NCBI GenBank assembly: GCA_036873755.1
Contig: JAVTVY010037242.1
Location: 1 to 64,000, forward strand
Reading direction: 5' to 3'
Source: Hanleya hanleyi
Taxonomy: Eukaryota; Mollusca; Polyplacophora; Lepidopleurida; Hanleyidae
Length of the DNA: 64,000 nucleotides
Shown: one piece after another, positions 1 through 12,493 of the stretch
Numbering within the stretch: position 1 is the first letter of the stretch
Layout: each line of letters opens with the position of its first letter
The notes under the pieces: generated by a model
What the model saw: only the letters and a program-made list of their open reading frames with translations
Databases searched by the model: none
What the model was told of the DNA's origin: nothing
Made by a program: the position numbers and the translations under genes

Positions 1-1560
1 TCATCATATTCATGCATCGGTATGCATTATCCGGTCTGTCACCATATACATGCACCAGTATGGCAAATTCCACGGGAGTTGGACGGAAATCACATTAGCA
101 ACGTTTTTCAAATTACAAGCGTCTAATCCGTCATCCATAATTCAGCCGTCGTCCATTAGAGAATATCCGCGTCCATAATCCAAAAACCTATTCCATATTC
201 CATGTAACAGTATTAGCACCAAATTCAAAAAGACAATGACAGTATACATAAACTTAGGCTGTTTCCTGCAAGAGAGAAGCGGTCAATAGTTTTCTTGATG
301 CCGGCAAGACATCATGATGTTCCAAAAATATCAAATCTGTATCGCTGATCAGTAGTATCTATAGTATCCATGTATTGGTATTAACACACTGGCAATGGTA
401 CGTATATCTAATTAATAAGGTCAAATTAGCATCGCTGTAAATATTTTCTTGAATAATTTAGTTGACATTTGATTTGTGGTGATTATTGTAAAAAAAAGTA
501 TGACGGAAATATGACATCAGAACAAGTTACATTAGCAACATTTACATTTCTGTCTATCATACTGCAGACCAGAAATATACCCGATAAGGCGGTCTCTCTA
601 CAGGGTAAAATGGTTACACAACCTTGGTGGGTTTAGCAAACATGTACATGACAAGGAGTTAGTTTTTTACTATTTTGAACGTTGAGCTAATGTCATTTTT
701 TGGTTGGATGGAGAATTTGACAAAGTCTGAAGTGGACTAGGTTATCGTGGAATACATACATTATCCAGTGGAAGCGCCGACTGAAAACGGTATATGGACA
801 TGTAAAATTCTTATTAAAATCTAGATTATTTAGATTAACGATTTCTTTTCACATGCATGCGAGATATATTATTATTCATTTTATACAGAGACGCAAGGAA
901 CATGTTTTAGTTATTTTCACTCACAAATTCAGCTTCAATGTGTACGTACTTCATCGATGTTGTATTTGAATATGGATTTAATCATTTGGACAATTTGCAT
1001 CTGATTTTTCCTGTTCAGTTTTATGTTTTTACAACACAGTTAAGGTTGTTTTGTTCTTGATGTAACATTTTCCCGTCAAACCTGTTTGGAGACTCAGGAT
1101 ACAATTTATTTATCTTTCTTTTTGAAGAGATAAAATGTAATCAGCTGGCACAACATAGTAAAAAAACACAACAACACACATATATATCAGACTTTTCAAT
1201 GATATAACTCATAGTGTAATTACGAATGGGTAAAGTGATTAATTTAATATATGGACACGCTTGTAATCGCTTTCCGGTCAACTTGTACCAGCAGGAACCT
1301 GAATCGGGTTAACATCAATCTATTGGATACCGGTACCGTTATGCTAGGCCTTATTTTTGCAGTAATCGTAACTATAAGAAAAGAAAAATAAACAAAATAT
1401 CATGAAATAAAAGATCACTTGAACCTATTATCTCCCTGCATTACTCTGCTATGATGTATGGTGTTGAATGTGTCGACCGAACATAGAAAATTTACCTTCA
1501 ATTGAGAAGAAACACACCAGTTGTAGTTTTACACAAGCCAAAAAAATATAGACAAGATAT
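1..1560. other. Non-coding stretch, nothing recognised
   Basis: AT-rich DNA without an open frame of note, without a recognisable RNA gene and without an obvious repeat structure. It looks like ordinary intergenic or intronic sequence. Confidence 0.5.
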
Positions 1561-1569
1561 ATGTGAGCG

Positions 1570-1732
1570 TGTCGTGGCCGAAGTAGTTAGAGTGTTTGAC
1601 TCTGGCCCGGAGTGCTACAGCTGGCGTGGGTTCGCGCCTCGTCAGTGACCGCTTACATATATAGGTTTCTCGGCCATAACCAATGTGAATTGTGTTAGTG
1701 CCAATAAAGAATTGAATTGAATTGAATTGAAT
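1570..1732 (+). mobile_element. tRNA-derived SINE
   Basis: The head carries RNA polymerase III internal promoter boxes: an A-box-like TGGCCGAAGTAGTTAGAG near 1575-1592 and a B-box-like GGGTTCGCGCC near 1628-1638, spaced as in a tRNA gene. The sequence ends in AATAAAG followed by about five ATTGA units (about 1709-1731), a simple-repeat tail of the kind seen on SINEs. The head no longer folds into a convincing complete tRNA, so this is a retroposon and not a working tRNA gene. Boundaries are approximate. Confidence 0.65.
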
Positions 1733-1742
1733 ATATACTCGC

Positions 1743-1925
1743 CTATTCACAAGGCGCTGGACTGATTCGGTGTCCAGAGTAATATGGACTGATGGTGGAA
1801 CTGGTTGCTACGCTAGACCTTCGCCAGCGGAGGCACTTGGGGAATAAAGTACCTGGGTGGCTTTCAGTGACCGCTATATAAATCCACTCACAGTAGTACA
1901 TCGCATACACCGCTAGGAAGCTCAC
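1743..1925 (+). mobile_element. Fragment of a second SINE-like repeat
   Basis: The stretch GGCGCTGGACTGATTCGGTG and the bases after it resemble, on the opposite strand, the central part of the 5S-derived SINE at about 61.5 kb, which reads GGCTGGACTGATTAATGTCC and then a similar GGTAAT-GG-AACTG block. It therefore looks like a fragment of the same broad SINE family placed directly behind the tRNA-SINE tail. Similarity was judged by eye. Confidence 0.35.
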
Positions 1926-1929
1926 ATGG

Positions 1930-3350
1930 TTAGACTATCACAGCACTTTCAGGATAGTAGTTCGTCCAATTGTAGAATTGTATAAATGTTCACTTCACAG
2001 CACGATAGTTGAGCTATAAATGTTGAGTGGTTCCAATTGAATGTATATTAATATGTACTCCTATGGAGGTGCTCCTATATAGAGGAGGGATTTACCTACT
2101 GAACTGAACTGATAGCAGAAAAAAGATCGGCTTTAGCAAGGCTGGAATTATGTATCTGTTTTACAGAAACACAACTGTATATTTACAGGTCATTCATGCT
2201 GAACCTTGCGGCAGTACTTTCGGCTATAATCCCCAATCGTTTTTGAACGTGTTTTTTTTTCAATCGTTTATTTTTTTCTCAATTAAAAAATTAACCATTG
2301 GGTCACGATTTCACTTTTCATCCGAGAAAATTCACACGATTGAAAAACGATTGCACTCCAGACCACAGAAAAAAAATGATTCACACTGCCAGTCACGTGT
2401 CGAATCACAGTCAGTGGTAGGTTTTTCAGTGCTTTCGTTATCAAGTGTGGGAGTGTGTCTGACTAGACGACAGTGACCACAGCCAAAAATGAACAATTTC
2501 CAGCATATCGATGACAGGTATGGTTACTGGCGTCCAGTCATTTTTTGATGGAGAGATATCGTACTATTTTGTCACCAAATGCAGGGTTATTACTAGGGAT
2601 ATGTTGGTGACATATGTCAAATTGTCAAATTGAACATATCCCCACCATCCCCGGGGGTGGGTGAATGGGGATTCAAAGTGCATAACAATGAAGTCGAACA
2701 ATAAATCGCTTATAAACAAGTGCAAAGTTTCCCAGCAGTGAATGACCTGCTGGGATACCTTAGCCCTAAAATTATGTCTCGGGGGAAAAGTGGCAGAAAT
2801 AGGCCATAGGCATAGCGAGAGACTGAGAATCTGTTGACCACGACATGACTGAGGCCCCGGTTTCCGAGTTGCAACAACAAATTGAATAATTTTACAAATT
2901 CACAATAGTTGGATTTGAATAGTTCCAATTCCGCAATGAATAAATAGCTATAAATTCTGTCGCTACCAAGTCAAATGCCATCGTATTTAGCTGGTTATAT
3001 ACCTACCTGATTCGTTTTTTTATTCCATCAGTTCCTCCTATAAATCATCGAATGCGTACAAAAACCGTAATACGAGGACCGACTCGCGAAGGAATTTGAT
3101 TGGTGGGAGAGCCGGAAGTGTGTGTTGAGCTCATATTGGGGACGCCACGTGGTGGTGGCATTGAGAACTACTCACCCACGGCTTCTAGAAAAGTTGCGGT
3201 AATTTGGGGTCCGGCATAAAATGAAATATTTGCGCTACAAACATGTTTTGCAGCAGTTCTAGGGCGAATTACAATCCGAGGTCCGTTTTTCGGTCCTCGG
3301 AGCACAAACGGTCCTCGGACTAAAGGTGTGTAAACACGTCCCGGTCCTCA
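1930..3350. other. Non-coding stretch, nothing recognised
   Basis: No open frame with protein-like composition. The 3' part (about 3270-3345) repeats short GGTCCTCGG / CGAGGACC motifs that can pair with each other. Nothing else stands out. Confidence 0.45.
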
Positions 3351-3354
3351 TATT

Positions 3355-3715
3355 ACGGCTTATGCGCACGCACCCGCACACACACGCATACACACACGCA
3401 CACCCACACACACATCCCCGGATGCACGCGCGGACCGCGTCGAAAGCCTACCGCGGGGACCCCAGTCCATGAGGCATGGATAAACCGGTGCTTATCGATT
3501 GGCTGATTGTTCGACCGCTGATTGGTTCCTTTTCTCGACCGCTGATTGGTCCAAATGGAACTGTCCATCCTTCCCATATTAATCCAGAATCCTACCAAGC
3601 TCGTAATCACCGCCACATCACGCATACACACACACACGCACACACACGCACACGCACTCTCACACAGATGCATACACACAGTCGCAAACACACACACAAT
3701 ATGACTGCCTATTCA
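3355..3715. repeat. Two CA-rich microsatellites flanking a short repeat
   Basis: Imperfect CA/CG dinucleotide tracts run at about 3361-3420 and 3615-3705. Between them the phrase CGACCGCTGATTGGT occurs twice (about 3508-3560); it contains an inverted CCAAT box. The open frames here on both strands are products of the dinucleotide runs. Confidence 0.8.
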
Positions 3716-3769
3716 CATGCAGGACATGAGAGCTTCTGGACCTGGGCCTGGTAGAAATCCGGGATAGTG

Positions 3770-4440
3770 ATCCTACTGATGACGTCACAGATGACACGAA
3801 CATCCCTCAAATCGGGGTCTACACCCCGAGAGCTACAAAATGACACCTCCCACGACACAATCGGACCAAGGATGGTCCCTCTCTACCCCAAATACCTCCC
3901 TGCACTGCCCTAAAAAGCCCACTTTCGCTAATACTCGTACTGATGATGTCACCGATGACGTCACAGATGACGCGAACTTCCCTAAAATCGGGGTCTACAC
4001 CCCGCGAGCTGCAAAATGACACCTCCCACGACACGATCGGACCAAGGATGGTCTCTCTCTACCAAAATACCTTCCTGCACTTCCTTAAAATGCCCACTTT
4101 CGCTACTACTCGTACTGATGACGTCACAGATGACACGAACATCTCTCAAATCGGGGTCTCTACCCCGAGAGCTACAAAATGACCTCTCCCACCACACAAT
4201 CGGACCAAGGATGGTCCCTCTTTACCCAAAATACCTTCCTGCACTTCCCTAAAATGCCCACTTTCGCTACTACTCGTACTGATGACGTCACCGATGACGT
4301 CACAGATGAAGCGAACATCCCTAAAATGGAGATGTACACCCCGAGAGTTACAAAATGACACCTCCCAGGACGCATTCGGACCAAAGATGGTCCCTCTCTA
4401 CCCCAAACACACCTCCACGCACCCCCAAAATGACCACTTT
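3770..4440. repeat. Tandem array of about 165-176 bp units with CRE sites
   Basis: About four units share the order: TGACGTCA, ACGAACATCCCT, GGGGTCTACACCCCG (a small hairpin), GACACCTCCCACGACAC, CGGACCAAGGATGGTCC, ACTTTCGCTA. The palindromic cAMP response element TGACGTCA is seen at 3780, 3956, 4119, 4283 and 4295, so spacing is about 163-176 bp. Short open frames on both strands are a by-product of the repetition. Confidence 0.85.
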
Positions 4441-4800
4441 ACTTACTACAACCAACTGCGCATTCGCAGATTGACGCGACTTGCATTTAAAAACACACCA
4501 TTCTGACTCTATCCCACACAAGCTTCACTTTGACACCTTCCACGACCCATTCGGACCCATAGCGGTCCATCTCTACCCCAAACACACACCCACATACCCC
4601 CCAAAATGCCTGCTTTCTATACTACGGCCAGACTGCGCATGCGCAGACTATTGAAAACGGACGAACCATTAGTCCAGTGGGATGCTCCTTCACGGCAGCT
4701 TCAAAATATGACCTCATACGACATCATAGGATCATTAGGGGCTCACCTAGACCCCAAAACGTCCACCCCGTATGGGCCTATACCCCCATAGCCATGCAGT
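4440..4800. repeat. Diverged repeat units with an NRF1-type palindrome
   Basis: Diverged copies of a unit built around the phrases CTACGGCCAGACTGCGCATG, ACTCCATCGGACC-type text and CACCTAGACCCCAAAACGTC. The perfect NRF1 consensus TGCGCATGCGCA lies at 4634-4645, and a weaker relative at about 4458. The same unit family continues from 5.83 to 6.95 kb. Confidence 0.7.
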
Positions 4801-5580
4801 ATAGGCCTATGGGCCTACCCAGGCCTCGGTGAACTTTTTCCAAAAATTTCACCGTTTCGCTCCGGGACCCTTCCCATCGTGTTCTAAATGACGAGACGTG
4901 AAAAACAAATCCAAACAACCCATATCACAATGAACGTGTGTGAATTTCCCAGGATGGACCCATACCCCCCATAGCCAGCCTATAGGCCTATATACAGACC
5001 TCGGTGACTTTTTCCAAAAATTTCACCGCTTCGCTCCGGGACCCTTCCCATCGTGTTCTAAATGGCGAGACGAGAAAAACGACACCCCACAACCCATAGT
5101 AAAGCCCACAACAAAAATTGACCACCCCTCCCCCCATATAGCCAGTATGGACTATATGAGCCTATATACAGACCTACCCGGTACTTTTCCAAAAAATTCT
5201 CCGTTTCGCTCCGGGACCCCTCCCATTGTGTTTTTCTCGGCGAGACGAGAAAAACAAGACCCCACAACCCATAGTAACATCCACAAAAAAAATTGACCAC
5301 CCCTCCCCCCGTCGGTGACTTTTCCCAAACATTTCACCTATTCGCTCCGGGACCCTTCCCATTGTCATTTTCTTGGCGAGACGAGAAAAACGAGACCCCC
5401 ACAAGCCATAGTAAAGCCCACAAAAAAAATTTGACCACCCCTCCTCCCATATAGCCAGTATGGCACTATATGGGGCTATATACCGGTGACTTCTTCCGAA
5501 AATTTGACCGTTTCGCTTCGAAACCCTTCCCATTGTGTTCTAAATGACGAGACGAGAAAAACGAGACCCCACAACCCATA
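4800..5580. repeat. Tandem array of about 136-175 bp units
   Basis: Five units begin near CGCTCCGGGACCC (4858, 5032, 5207, 5343 and a variant at 5510) and continue with TTCCCATCGTGTTCTAAATG, CGAGACGAGAAAAACGA, CCCACAACCCATAGTAA and TTGACCACCCCTCC. Related phrases recur on the other strand in the 182-bp array at 27.2-28.0 kb and on this strand near 17.5 kb. No protein is encoded. Confidence 0.85.
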
Positions 5581-5589
5581 GTAATGAGG

Positions 5590-5840
5590 GGATTGGCCTC
5601 AACCTAGGCGGGAACCATACAAGGTCCAGTTTTCGACACTAGATGACCACATTCCGACACCGGACGTGCCGCCATCTTGAACCGGAAGGCAGACGACGCC
5701 ATCTTGGATATGTCCCATAATGCACCGTGTCAAAATACCCGCTTCTGATTGGCTGAACATCCGGATCCTACGTCTAAGGGGAACATTGGAACTCTTCTGT
5801 GTTCGAAGGTAGTTTTAGTGATACTCGGAAGTGACGTCTA
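5590..5840. promoter_or_regulatory. Block dense in promoter-type motifs (YY1, ETS, CCAAT, CRE)
   Basis: The sequence shows a YY1-type GCCGCCATCTTG at 5668-5679, a second GCCATCTTGG at 5698-5707, an ETS core CCGGAAG just after the first YY1 site, an inverted CCAAT box CTGATTGGCTG at 5745-5755, and an ETS/CRE composite CGGAAGTGACGTC at 5826-5838. These are established motifs of animal housekeeping promoters. No gene follows directly; the block sits between two tandem arrays, so promoter function is inference only. Confidence 0.45.
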
Positions 5841-6945
5841 TGCGCACAACCCACACCACTCAGCCACACCCATGGACCCATAGTGGTGGGTCACACACAC
5901 TCTCACGCATCCCCCAACATGCCTGCTTTCTATACTACGACCAGACTGCGCATGCGCAGACCATTATCATTGAACACGGACGAACCCTGAGTCCAATCGG
6001 ATGCTGCTTCACAAGAGCTTCAACATAAGACCTCAGACGACTCCATCGGACCCATAGTAACCCCTGTCGGCGCCAACATGTCTATTTCCATAGTCTTGGT
6101 CTACTGCGAAATGCGCAGAATGACGTCAGTTCCACGTCACATCCAGCCCGTCGGGTACTCCCTCACGTATGCTTTACATGGATACCTCACACGATCCCAT
6201 CGGCCCAATAGTGGCCCACCTAAACCCCAACACGTCTGTTTCTATACTACGGCCAGACTGTGCATGCGCAGACTATTGACAACGAACGACACACTAGCCC
6301 AGGCGGATGTACCCTCACGAGAGCTTCACACTGATATCTCATACGACACCATAGGATCATTAGGGGCTCACCTAAACGCTAACACGTTTATTTCCACACC
6401 CTTTTCCCAGAATTCCTTGTCTGCGCATGCGCAGAATGTTGACAACGGCCGAGACCCTAGTTCAATCGGATGCCCCCTCACATAGGCTTCACATTGATAC
6501 CTCACTCAACTCCATCGGCTCATTAGTGGCTCACCTAGATCCACAAACGTCTATTTTCACACCCTCTGTCTATTGCGCATGCGCAGAATGACGATATTCC
6601 GACCCCACATCCACCCAGTGGGATGCCGCCTCACATAGGCTTCACATTGATACCTCATACGACTCCATCGGACCACTAGTGGCTCCCCTAGACCCCAAAA
6701 CGTCTATTTCCATACCCTTGGTCTACCGCGCATGCGCAGAATGACCATATTCCAACCCCACCCCCAGCCCATCGGATGCCCCTTCGCGAATGCTTCACAT
6801 TGATACCTCATACGACTCCATCGGACCATTAGTGGCTCCCCTAGACCCCAAAACGTCTATTTCCATACCCTTGGTCTACCGCGCATGCGCAGAATGACGA
6901 TATTCCAACCCCACACCCAGCCCATCGGATGTACACTAGGGACCC
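5840..6945. repeat. Diverged about 150-310 bp repeats, each with an NRF1-type site
   Basis: Six or seven units share TGATACCTCATACGACTCCA, ATCGGACCATTAGTGGCTC, CCTAGACCCCAAAACGTCTA and TTTCCATACCCTTGGTCTAC followed by an NRF1-type palindrome. Perfect TGCGCATGCGCA is at 5947, 6422 and 6574; CGCGCATGCGCA at 6727 and 6880; a one-base variant is near 6259. Spacing of the last sites is about 152 bp. Confidence 0.8.
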
Positions 6946-7014
6946 CTCTCGCCCCCTTCGGTGACCTCCGTGTCTCTTCGGGCACCTCCGTGACATCGAC
7001 ATTGTAGGGGAAAA

Positions 7015-7250
7015 TCCCACAGACAGTCGCAGCATTGTAGCGAACGTGCAACAATGTTGCAATTCGGTGAGCCAGGTGTTCGGCACGTGACAACCCCAAG
7101 CAGACGACAGCGAAATTCTGGCGGGAAATGCAACATAGTAGCGAACGTGCAACAATGTTGCAATTCGGGGAGCCAGGTGTTCGGCACGTGACAACCCCAA
7201 GCAGACGACAGCGAAATTCTGGCGGGAAACCTCCACAGACAGCTCAGTAC
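7015..7250. repeat. 101-bp tandem duplication
   Basis: The block beginning GTAGCGAACGTGCAACAATG at about 7036 recurs at about 7137, and GCAGACGACAGCGAAATTCT at about 7099 recurs at about 7200, giving a 101-bp period. Near 7370-7430 the phrase GACCTGACCGAAGAGACACG is also repeated. Overlapping frames on the minus strand (6,841-7,487) are repeat translations. Confidence 0.8.
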
Positions 7251-7499
7251 ATGTCCTATCATGTTCAAAAATGACCATCCCCATACCCCATACAGGCCTG
7301 TATATTGTATAATACAGACCCCTATTGTAGGGGTACGAAGGTGAACAACATTGTGGAAAAAAACCCTCACGGACCTGACCGAAGAGACACGGACCTGACC
7401 GAAGAGACACGGCGGTCTCCGAAGAGACACGAAGGTTAACGACTTTATGGAAAAACCCCACAGACGAGTCAGTACATGGCCTATCATGTTCTGAAGATG

Positions 7500-8075
7500 A
7501 CCCCTATTGTAGAGGTAAAGTCCGTGTTCCGCTTTTTATATTTTCGGAAAAAAATCCTAATTTTACATGCACCCACCCCATTGACTTGATAGGCAGGCCC
7601 CGATAAGCCCGGGGACCGATATTAGCCCTTTTGGCTAGAGTTGATAGGGGTTTTCCCCTATTTTAGGGGTAAAGTCCGTGTTTCGCTTTTTATAATTTCG
7701 GAGAAAAAATCCTAATTTTACATGCATCCACCCATGACTGAATGGCCCTCGAGGAGCGCTTCACTTTGACACCTCACTCGACCTATTCGGTCCACTAGGG
7801 ACCCACCCCGGTCACAAAACGTCTATTCCCATTCTCTTTTTAGGCATTCCCCGTATACATTAACATTGGAAGTCACTTGGTTGACATGGGACTGCTTTCT
7901 GTACACGGAAGTGACGGCATCACCACCAGACCGCGGAGGAATACAAAGGTTAAAGGTTGCCGGAACTACTTTTGACCTCCACGTGACCTTGAGCTGGTGG
8001 CGCCCCCTGGCGCCACAGAGGTGAAAGGCGATGTGGCGCCCCCTATACTTTAACCTGGAAAAAAAGGGCACCAAG
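7500..8075. repeat. Composite repeat copy with CTCF-like motifs
   Basis: This stretch shares ordered phrases with 17.1-17.7 kb and 31.1-31.7 kb: AAGTCCGTGTT, CATGCACCCACCC, GAGCGCTTCAC, AAAACGTCTATT, ATTAACATTGGAAGTCACTT. Inside it the block AAAGTCCGTGT...ATCCTAATTTTACATGC occurs twice (about 7516 and 7671). It ends with GGTGGCGCCCCCTGG (7996-8010) and GTGGCGCCCCCTA (about 8033), close to the core of the CTCF consensus. Confidence 0.7.
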
Positions 8076-8109
8076 AGTTACCTCCCTGGAAAACCTGAGT
8101 TTAAATCAC

Positions 8110-8345
8110 GGCTACCTACTACTTATGTCAATGTTTATTTGTCAGTATGGTAAAGAGTATTTGTCAGTATGGTAAGGTTAATTTTCAGTGTAGTAACGTT
8201 TCTTTGTCAGTATGTTAATGTTTATTTGTCAGTATGGTAAGGTTTATACTAATGTTTATTTGTCAGTATGGTAATGTTTATTTGTCAATGTGGTAAGATT
8301 TAAAGTCCATTGTGGTCAGATTTATTTATCAGTGTGATGAAACAT
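8110..8345. repeat. Minisatellite based on TTTATTTGTCAGTATGGTAA
   Basis: About seven imperfect copies of TTTATTTGTCAGTATGGTAA with variable short linkers lie in tandem. Confidence 0.85.
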
Positions 8346-8715
8346 ATTAAGGCAGTAGATCACGTTCGAACGTCGAAAGTTCAGTGACGGTTCATCATTG
8401 AATGATTAAATACTTAATAAAAGAAGGGTGGGGACCATCATGGTACTTACAAATGTAGTGACAGCAAGCGTAACTGCCCTGGGTCGCAATTATTAAAGTT
8501 CGGATGATAGACGTGTCAGGTTAATTCGTTGGTTTGAACAAACTGAGGACGTATTTCGGAATGTTCGGAAAGATGAAATGGGAATCCAGTGTTTCTATAA
8601 CATAATTTGTTTCCTGTCGATGAATTAACTCCGTAAAACTACAACAAACAAACAAACAAAGAATTGATTTAGTACTAGCATTTTACAATGCAAAAATCGT
8701 TCAGCAATATATCAA
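8345..8715. other. Non-coding stretch, nothing recognised
   Basis: No reading frame, RNA gene or repeat is visible. Confidence 0.4.
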
Positions 8716-10281
8716 ACATGAGCAGTATGACTAACGTCACAGGACCTACGAAGTAGGGTAGGCATTAGGACTCCGATGCGAACTGAACTCTTGGAAATCC
8801 CCACCCCCATTTGAAATCCTGCCTATATTAAGATGGGCTCTGCCCAAGTCAGAATCACCAGTGATTTTCATCAAAAATCACCAGAAATTTTCATCAAAAG
8901 TAGGTCAGCTCAGAACTTGTTGGTAACAGTCTCCTTATGAGCCTTCATTCCAAAAATAAATAACGATCGCCGATTTAATTTGACAGTTTTTTAACTAAAG
9001 GAAGCAGATTGAATAATAAAAAGTTCAGTAGATTTCAGGCTTTACGTGTGAAAATACATTTACATCTCTTTAATGGTTTTCAGTGCCCTTGTCCAGGACC
9101 ATAACAACTTTTTGAATCGCATTATTTTCGCAACAATACAACAAATTCTTATATATAGTCCTATAGTAGAAAGGTAGCATTTATGTAGTTTACGTTAATT
9201 CAACTCAAGACCAACACCTTCTCGGTACAAGATAATAATGATTCTATGTTATTGTCCTGAGCATGACCGGTACAAAGACGAATAAATAGCATCTCTACAT
9301 CACGTTGTTATCTAGGTATATGAGACAACATATTTTGGGTATCGGCAATCTGATGAATGTAGAATTTGAGGATTGTACTTAGCATCTTAAATACAGCCTC
9401 TTAATACTGATTATATATCTGTTTAATTTCGTTTCCCATAATATAGCAGTTAATCAAAACATGTGTGTATATAGCAAAAGTGTGTGTCTCAAGTTAACGG
9501 CAGATGTTCAAATGTGCCCTGGAACGGTAATAAATTAATAAAGACGTCAACATGTGAACTCTTAGAATCTGCACTGTCGAGGGTTTAATGTAATACCGGT
9601 ACCATCTTTTGTGATATTTTTTTTAACTCCCATACATGAGCAGTGTTACTAACGTCACAGGACCTACGAAGTAGAGTAGGCATTAGGACTCCGACGCGAA
9701 CTGAACTCTTGGAAATCCCCACCCACAGTTGAAATCCTGCCCATATTAAGATGGGCACTGCCCAAGTCAGAATCGCCAGTGATTTTCATCAAAAATCACC
9801 AGAAAGTTTCATCAAAAGTAGGTCAGCTCAGAACTTGTTGGTAACAGTCTCCTAATGCGCCTTCATTCCAAAAATAAACAACGATCGCCGATTTAATTTT
9901 ACAATTTTTTAACTAAAGGAAACAGATTGAATAATAAAAAGTTCAGTAGATTTCAAGCTTTACGTGTGAAAATAAATTTACATCTCTTTAATGGTTTTCA
10001 GTGCCCTTGTCCAGGACCAAAACAACTTTTTGAATCGCATTATTTTCCCAACAATATTACAACAAATTCTTATATATAGTACTATAGTAGAAAGGTAGCA
10101 TTTATGTAGTTTACGGTAATTCAACTCAAGACCAACACCTTATCTGCACAAGATAATAATGATTCTATGTCATTCTCCTGAGCATGACCGGTACAAAGAC
10201 GAATAAATAGCATCTCTACATCACGTTGTTATCTAGATATATGAGACAACACATTTTGGGTATCGGCAATCTGATGAATGT
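8716..10281. repeat. 645-bp direct duplication (8716-9360 and 9634-10281)
   Basis: Both copies begin ACATGAGCAGT and run through GGACCTACGAAGTAG, GCCCAAGTCAGAATC, GGTCAGCTCAGAACTTGTTG and CATCACGTTGTTATCTAG to TATCGGCAATCTGATGAATG. They differ by scattered substitutions, so the duplication is not very recent. The first about 270 bp of each copy belongs to the small transposon family with TACGAAGTA ends seen again at 11.5-12.9 kb. The spacer 9361-9633 holds nothing recognised. Confidence 0.85.
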
Positions 10282-11474
10282 ACTATTCCGGTTTTCTTGT
10301 TTCACATTATATTCTATGGCGGTTGATCGGTGATTTTCTTCACTGATAAACATTAAACCACCTCAGAGTCGTTGTGTGAATCGGAATTACATTGCTGTGA
10401 CACACCAACACACTCCGTGGCAGTGATTCTGTATCCGCTAATCAAGGAATCAAAATGGATCAAGATTTGAAATGACAAGAAAAATTTAGACATATCACAT
10501 CATGATCAAAGTTACTTTATCTAGTTAAATCCTACCCAAAGAAAATAAATTAAGACCCTTTAAACATGCCGTCAACAGCGGCAAAAACAAAGCCTCCTTG
10601 AACAACCTATCTCTATACAGGAAATTCTTAACTCAGAAAATACCATTCTCTCTCAAAAGAGAACAATTTACGCCAGGAAGGCCTTTTTATTAAGCTAATT
10701 TCGTTAGGTAGGGGCCTACTTAGATTCAATAATTGTCACGAAATTTCTTTGATTATATCTTAATTGCAACCATGTTTGTTGACCGCAAACCTGACATGCT
10801 TGAGATATGTACATATATAACACACTTTCATTTGAGAGTCCAGACATTCCACCATTCATGTGAACAAATTGTACTCAACATGGAATAATTAAATTCACAC
10901 TACCCATTTCTACAGTATCAGTACTATGTTACTATCTGTAGCAGTTGAACCCCAGTAAAACTTAAACAATTAAAACCGGTAAAGAAATTTGTCTGTTGAA
11001 TAACAGAAAATATGGTATGGAGATTTGAATGAGTAAACTATTAAACAACTTACATGATACCAACAAAATGTCCCAACACAAGCTGATAAATTCCTTGGGT
11101 GGCTTGCAGGATGGCTTTGCTTCACCCTCAGTAAACTTTTATCATTGTTGCTCACAGGCTAATCTGAAGGATGATACCACATTTTTCTTTGTTCTGTTGG
11201 GTTATTGCACCAGGCTGACTTAATTGGTAGATGTAGGATATTTCACCACCAGTGGCAATTTGACCTAAATTTGAAACCTGATTTGGTCTGTGATGAAATG
11301 TTTGGATGTGAAATAGGATACACGTTAAAGGCCACAGTTTACATATATCTATAACAATATACTGACTTGTGTGTATTAAGAATGGCAAGTTGGTAATAGC
11401 AGTGTAGATAAATGCACTAACATATGATGGAAAATTAGCATTTCCTATTTCATTATCCCATCACGTTTTGTACT
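10282..11474. other. Non-coding stretch, nothing recognised
   Basis: Short open frames on both strands (for example 11,029-11,223 and 11,152-11,388) have no protein-like features or splice context. The region looks non-coding. Confidence 0.4.
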
Positions 11475-11775
11475 GTGTTATATACAATGTATACAGTGAA
11501 ACATACAGCCAAGGGTTCCCAATGGGCATGACAGTGCACTCGCTGAGCTATCAATAAATAATAAAAAAAATAATTATAAATCAAATTTTCATCAGAATTC
11601 GGTCAGCTTAGAACTTGCTGGTAACAATGCCCTAGTGCACGTTCATGCCAAAAATAAAGGCTCTAATGTCAATGGTTCTCCTTATTTTGCCGACGAAAGG
11701 ATTCGGATGGACTGACTGACTCACTGACTCATTACCGGACAATTTGCGATCTGTAGCCTACTTCGTAGGAACAGA
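11475..11775 (-). mobile_element. Copy 1 of a small transposon with TACGAAGTA ends (partial)
   Basis: Read on the minus strand, it starts CCTACGAAGTAGGCTACAGA, continues CGCAAATTGTCCGG, a GACT/CACT run, CCGAATCCTTTCGTCGGC and AAAATAAGGAGAACC, and then GTTACCAGCAAGTTC. The other end is missing or changed: it passes into a block with AGGGTTCCCAATGGGCATGA that is shared with the copy at 11.96 kb. Confidence 0.6.
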
Positions 11776-11959
11776 TCTGTTTATTTTTGTCTCCCCTGCT
11801 CTGACCTCTAAGAACAATTTAATTATTACACCATGGCAGTATTAACTGCGTTCTCGAATCCCAAGCCTATTAGACTGTTAGATCTGATCTGTTTATAGGC
11901 CTATTGGGGGTGACCCAGCTACACTGCTGTGACCTCTAGCTCTCAAAACAATTACGGAT

Positions 11960-12290
11960 GGCATATCCCACCAGGTTTTGTACTGTGTTATATATACAGT
12001 GAAACATACAGCCAAGGGTTCCCAATGGGCATGACAGTGCACTCGCTGAGCCATCAATAAATAATAATAAAAAAAATTATAAATCAAATTTTCATCAGAA
12101 TTCGGTCAGCTCAGAACTTGCTGGTAACAATGCCCTATTGCACGTTCATGCCAAAAATCAAGGTTCTAATGTCAACTGTTCTCCTTATTTTGCCGACGAA
12201 AGGATTCGGATGGACTGACTGACTGACTGACTCACTCACTCATTATCGGACAATTTGCGATCTGTAGCCTACTTCGTAGGAATTTATGAA
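11960..12290 (-). mobile_element. Copy 2 of the TACGAAGTA-ended transposon (partial)
   Basis: Nearly the same sequence as the previous copy, including the adjoining AGGGTTCCCAATGGGCATGA block, so the two form a direct duplication about 0.5 kb apart. It ends at about 12,283 in CCTACTTCGTAGGAA. Confidence 0.65.
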
Positions 12291-12493
12291 AGGAGATCAA
12301 ACTTCTGCGATATGGAAACATTGCAGTATTTTAGGTAAGTATTTACTGAAGGCCTTTGTGCTGGCATCCATGTAGGCACTCAATATATAACAAAGATACA
12401 AGCTCGAGCTCCCATGTGCACAGCAATATTGAAACATATTTCCAAGAAATGCTTCGCCCATGTCGAAGAGATACAAGAAAGCAACACATTTTC

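Noticed and set aside
1570..1640. Functional tRNA gene
   Set aside because: A- and B-boxes are present but the stems do not pair properly and a SINE tail follows.
6841..7487. 206- and 183-codon minus-strand frames
   Set aside because: They cross tandem duplications and repeat units and show duplicated peptides; no domain or start context.
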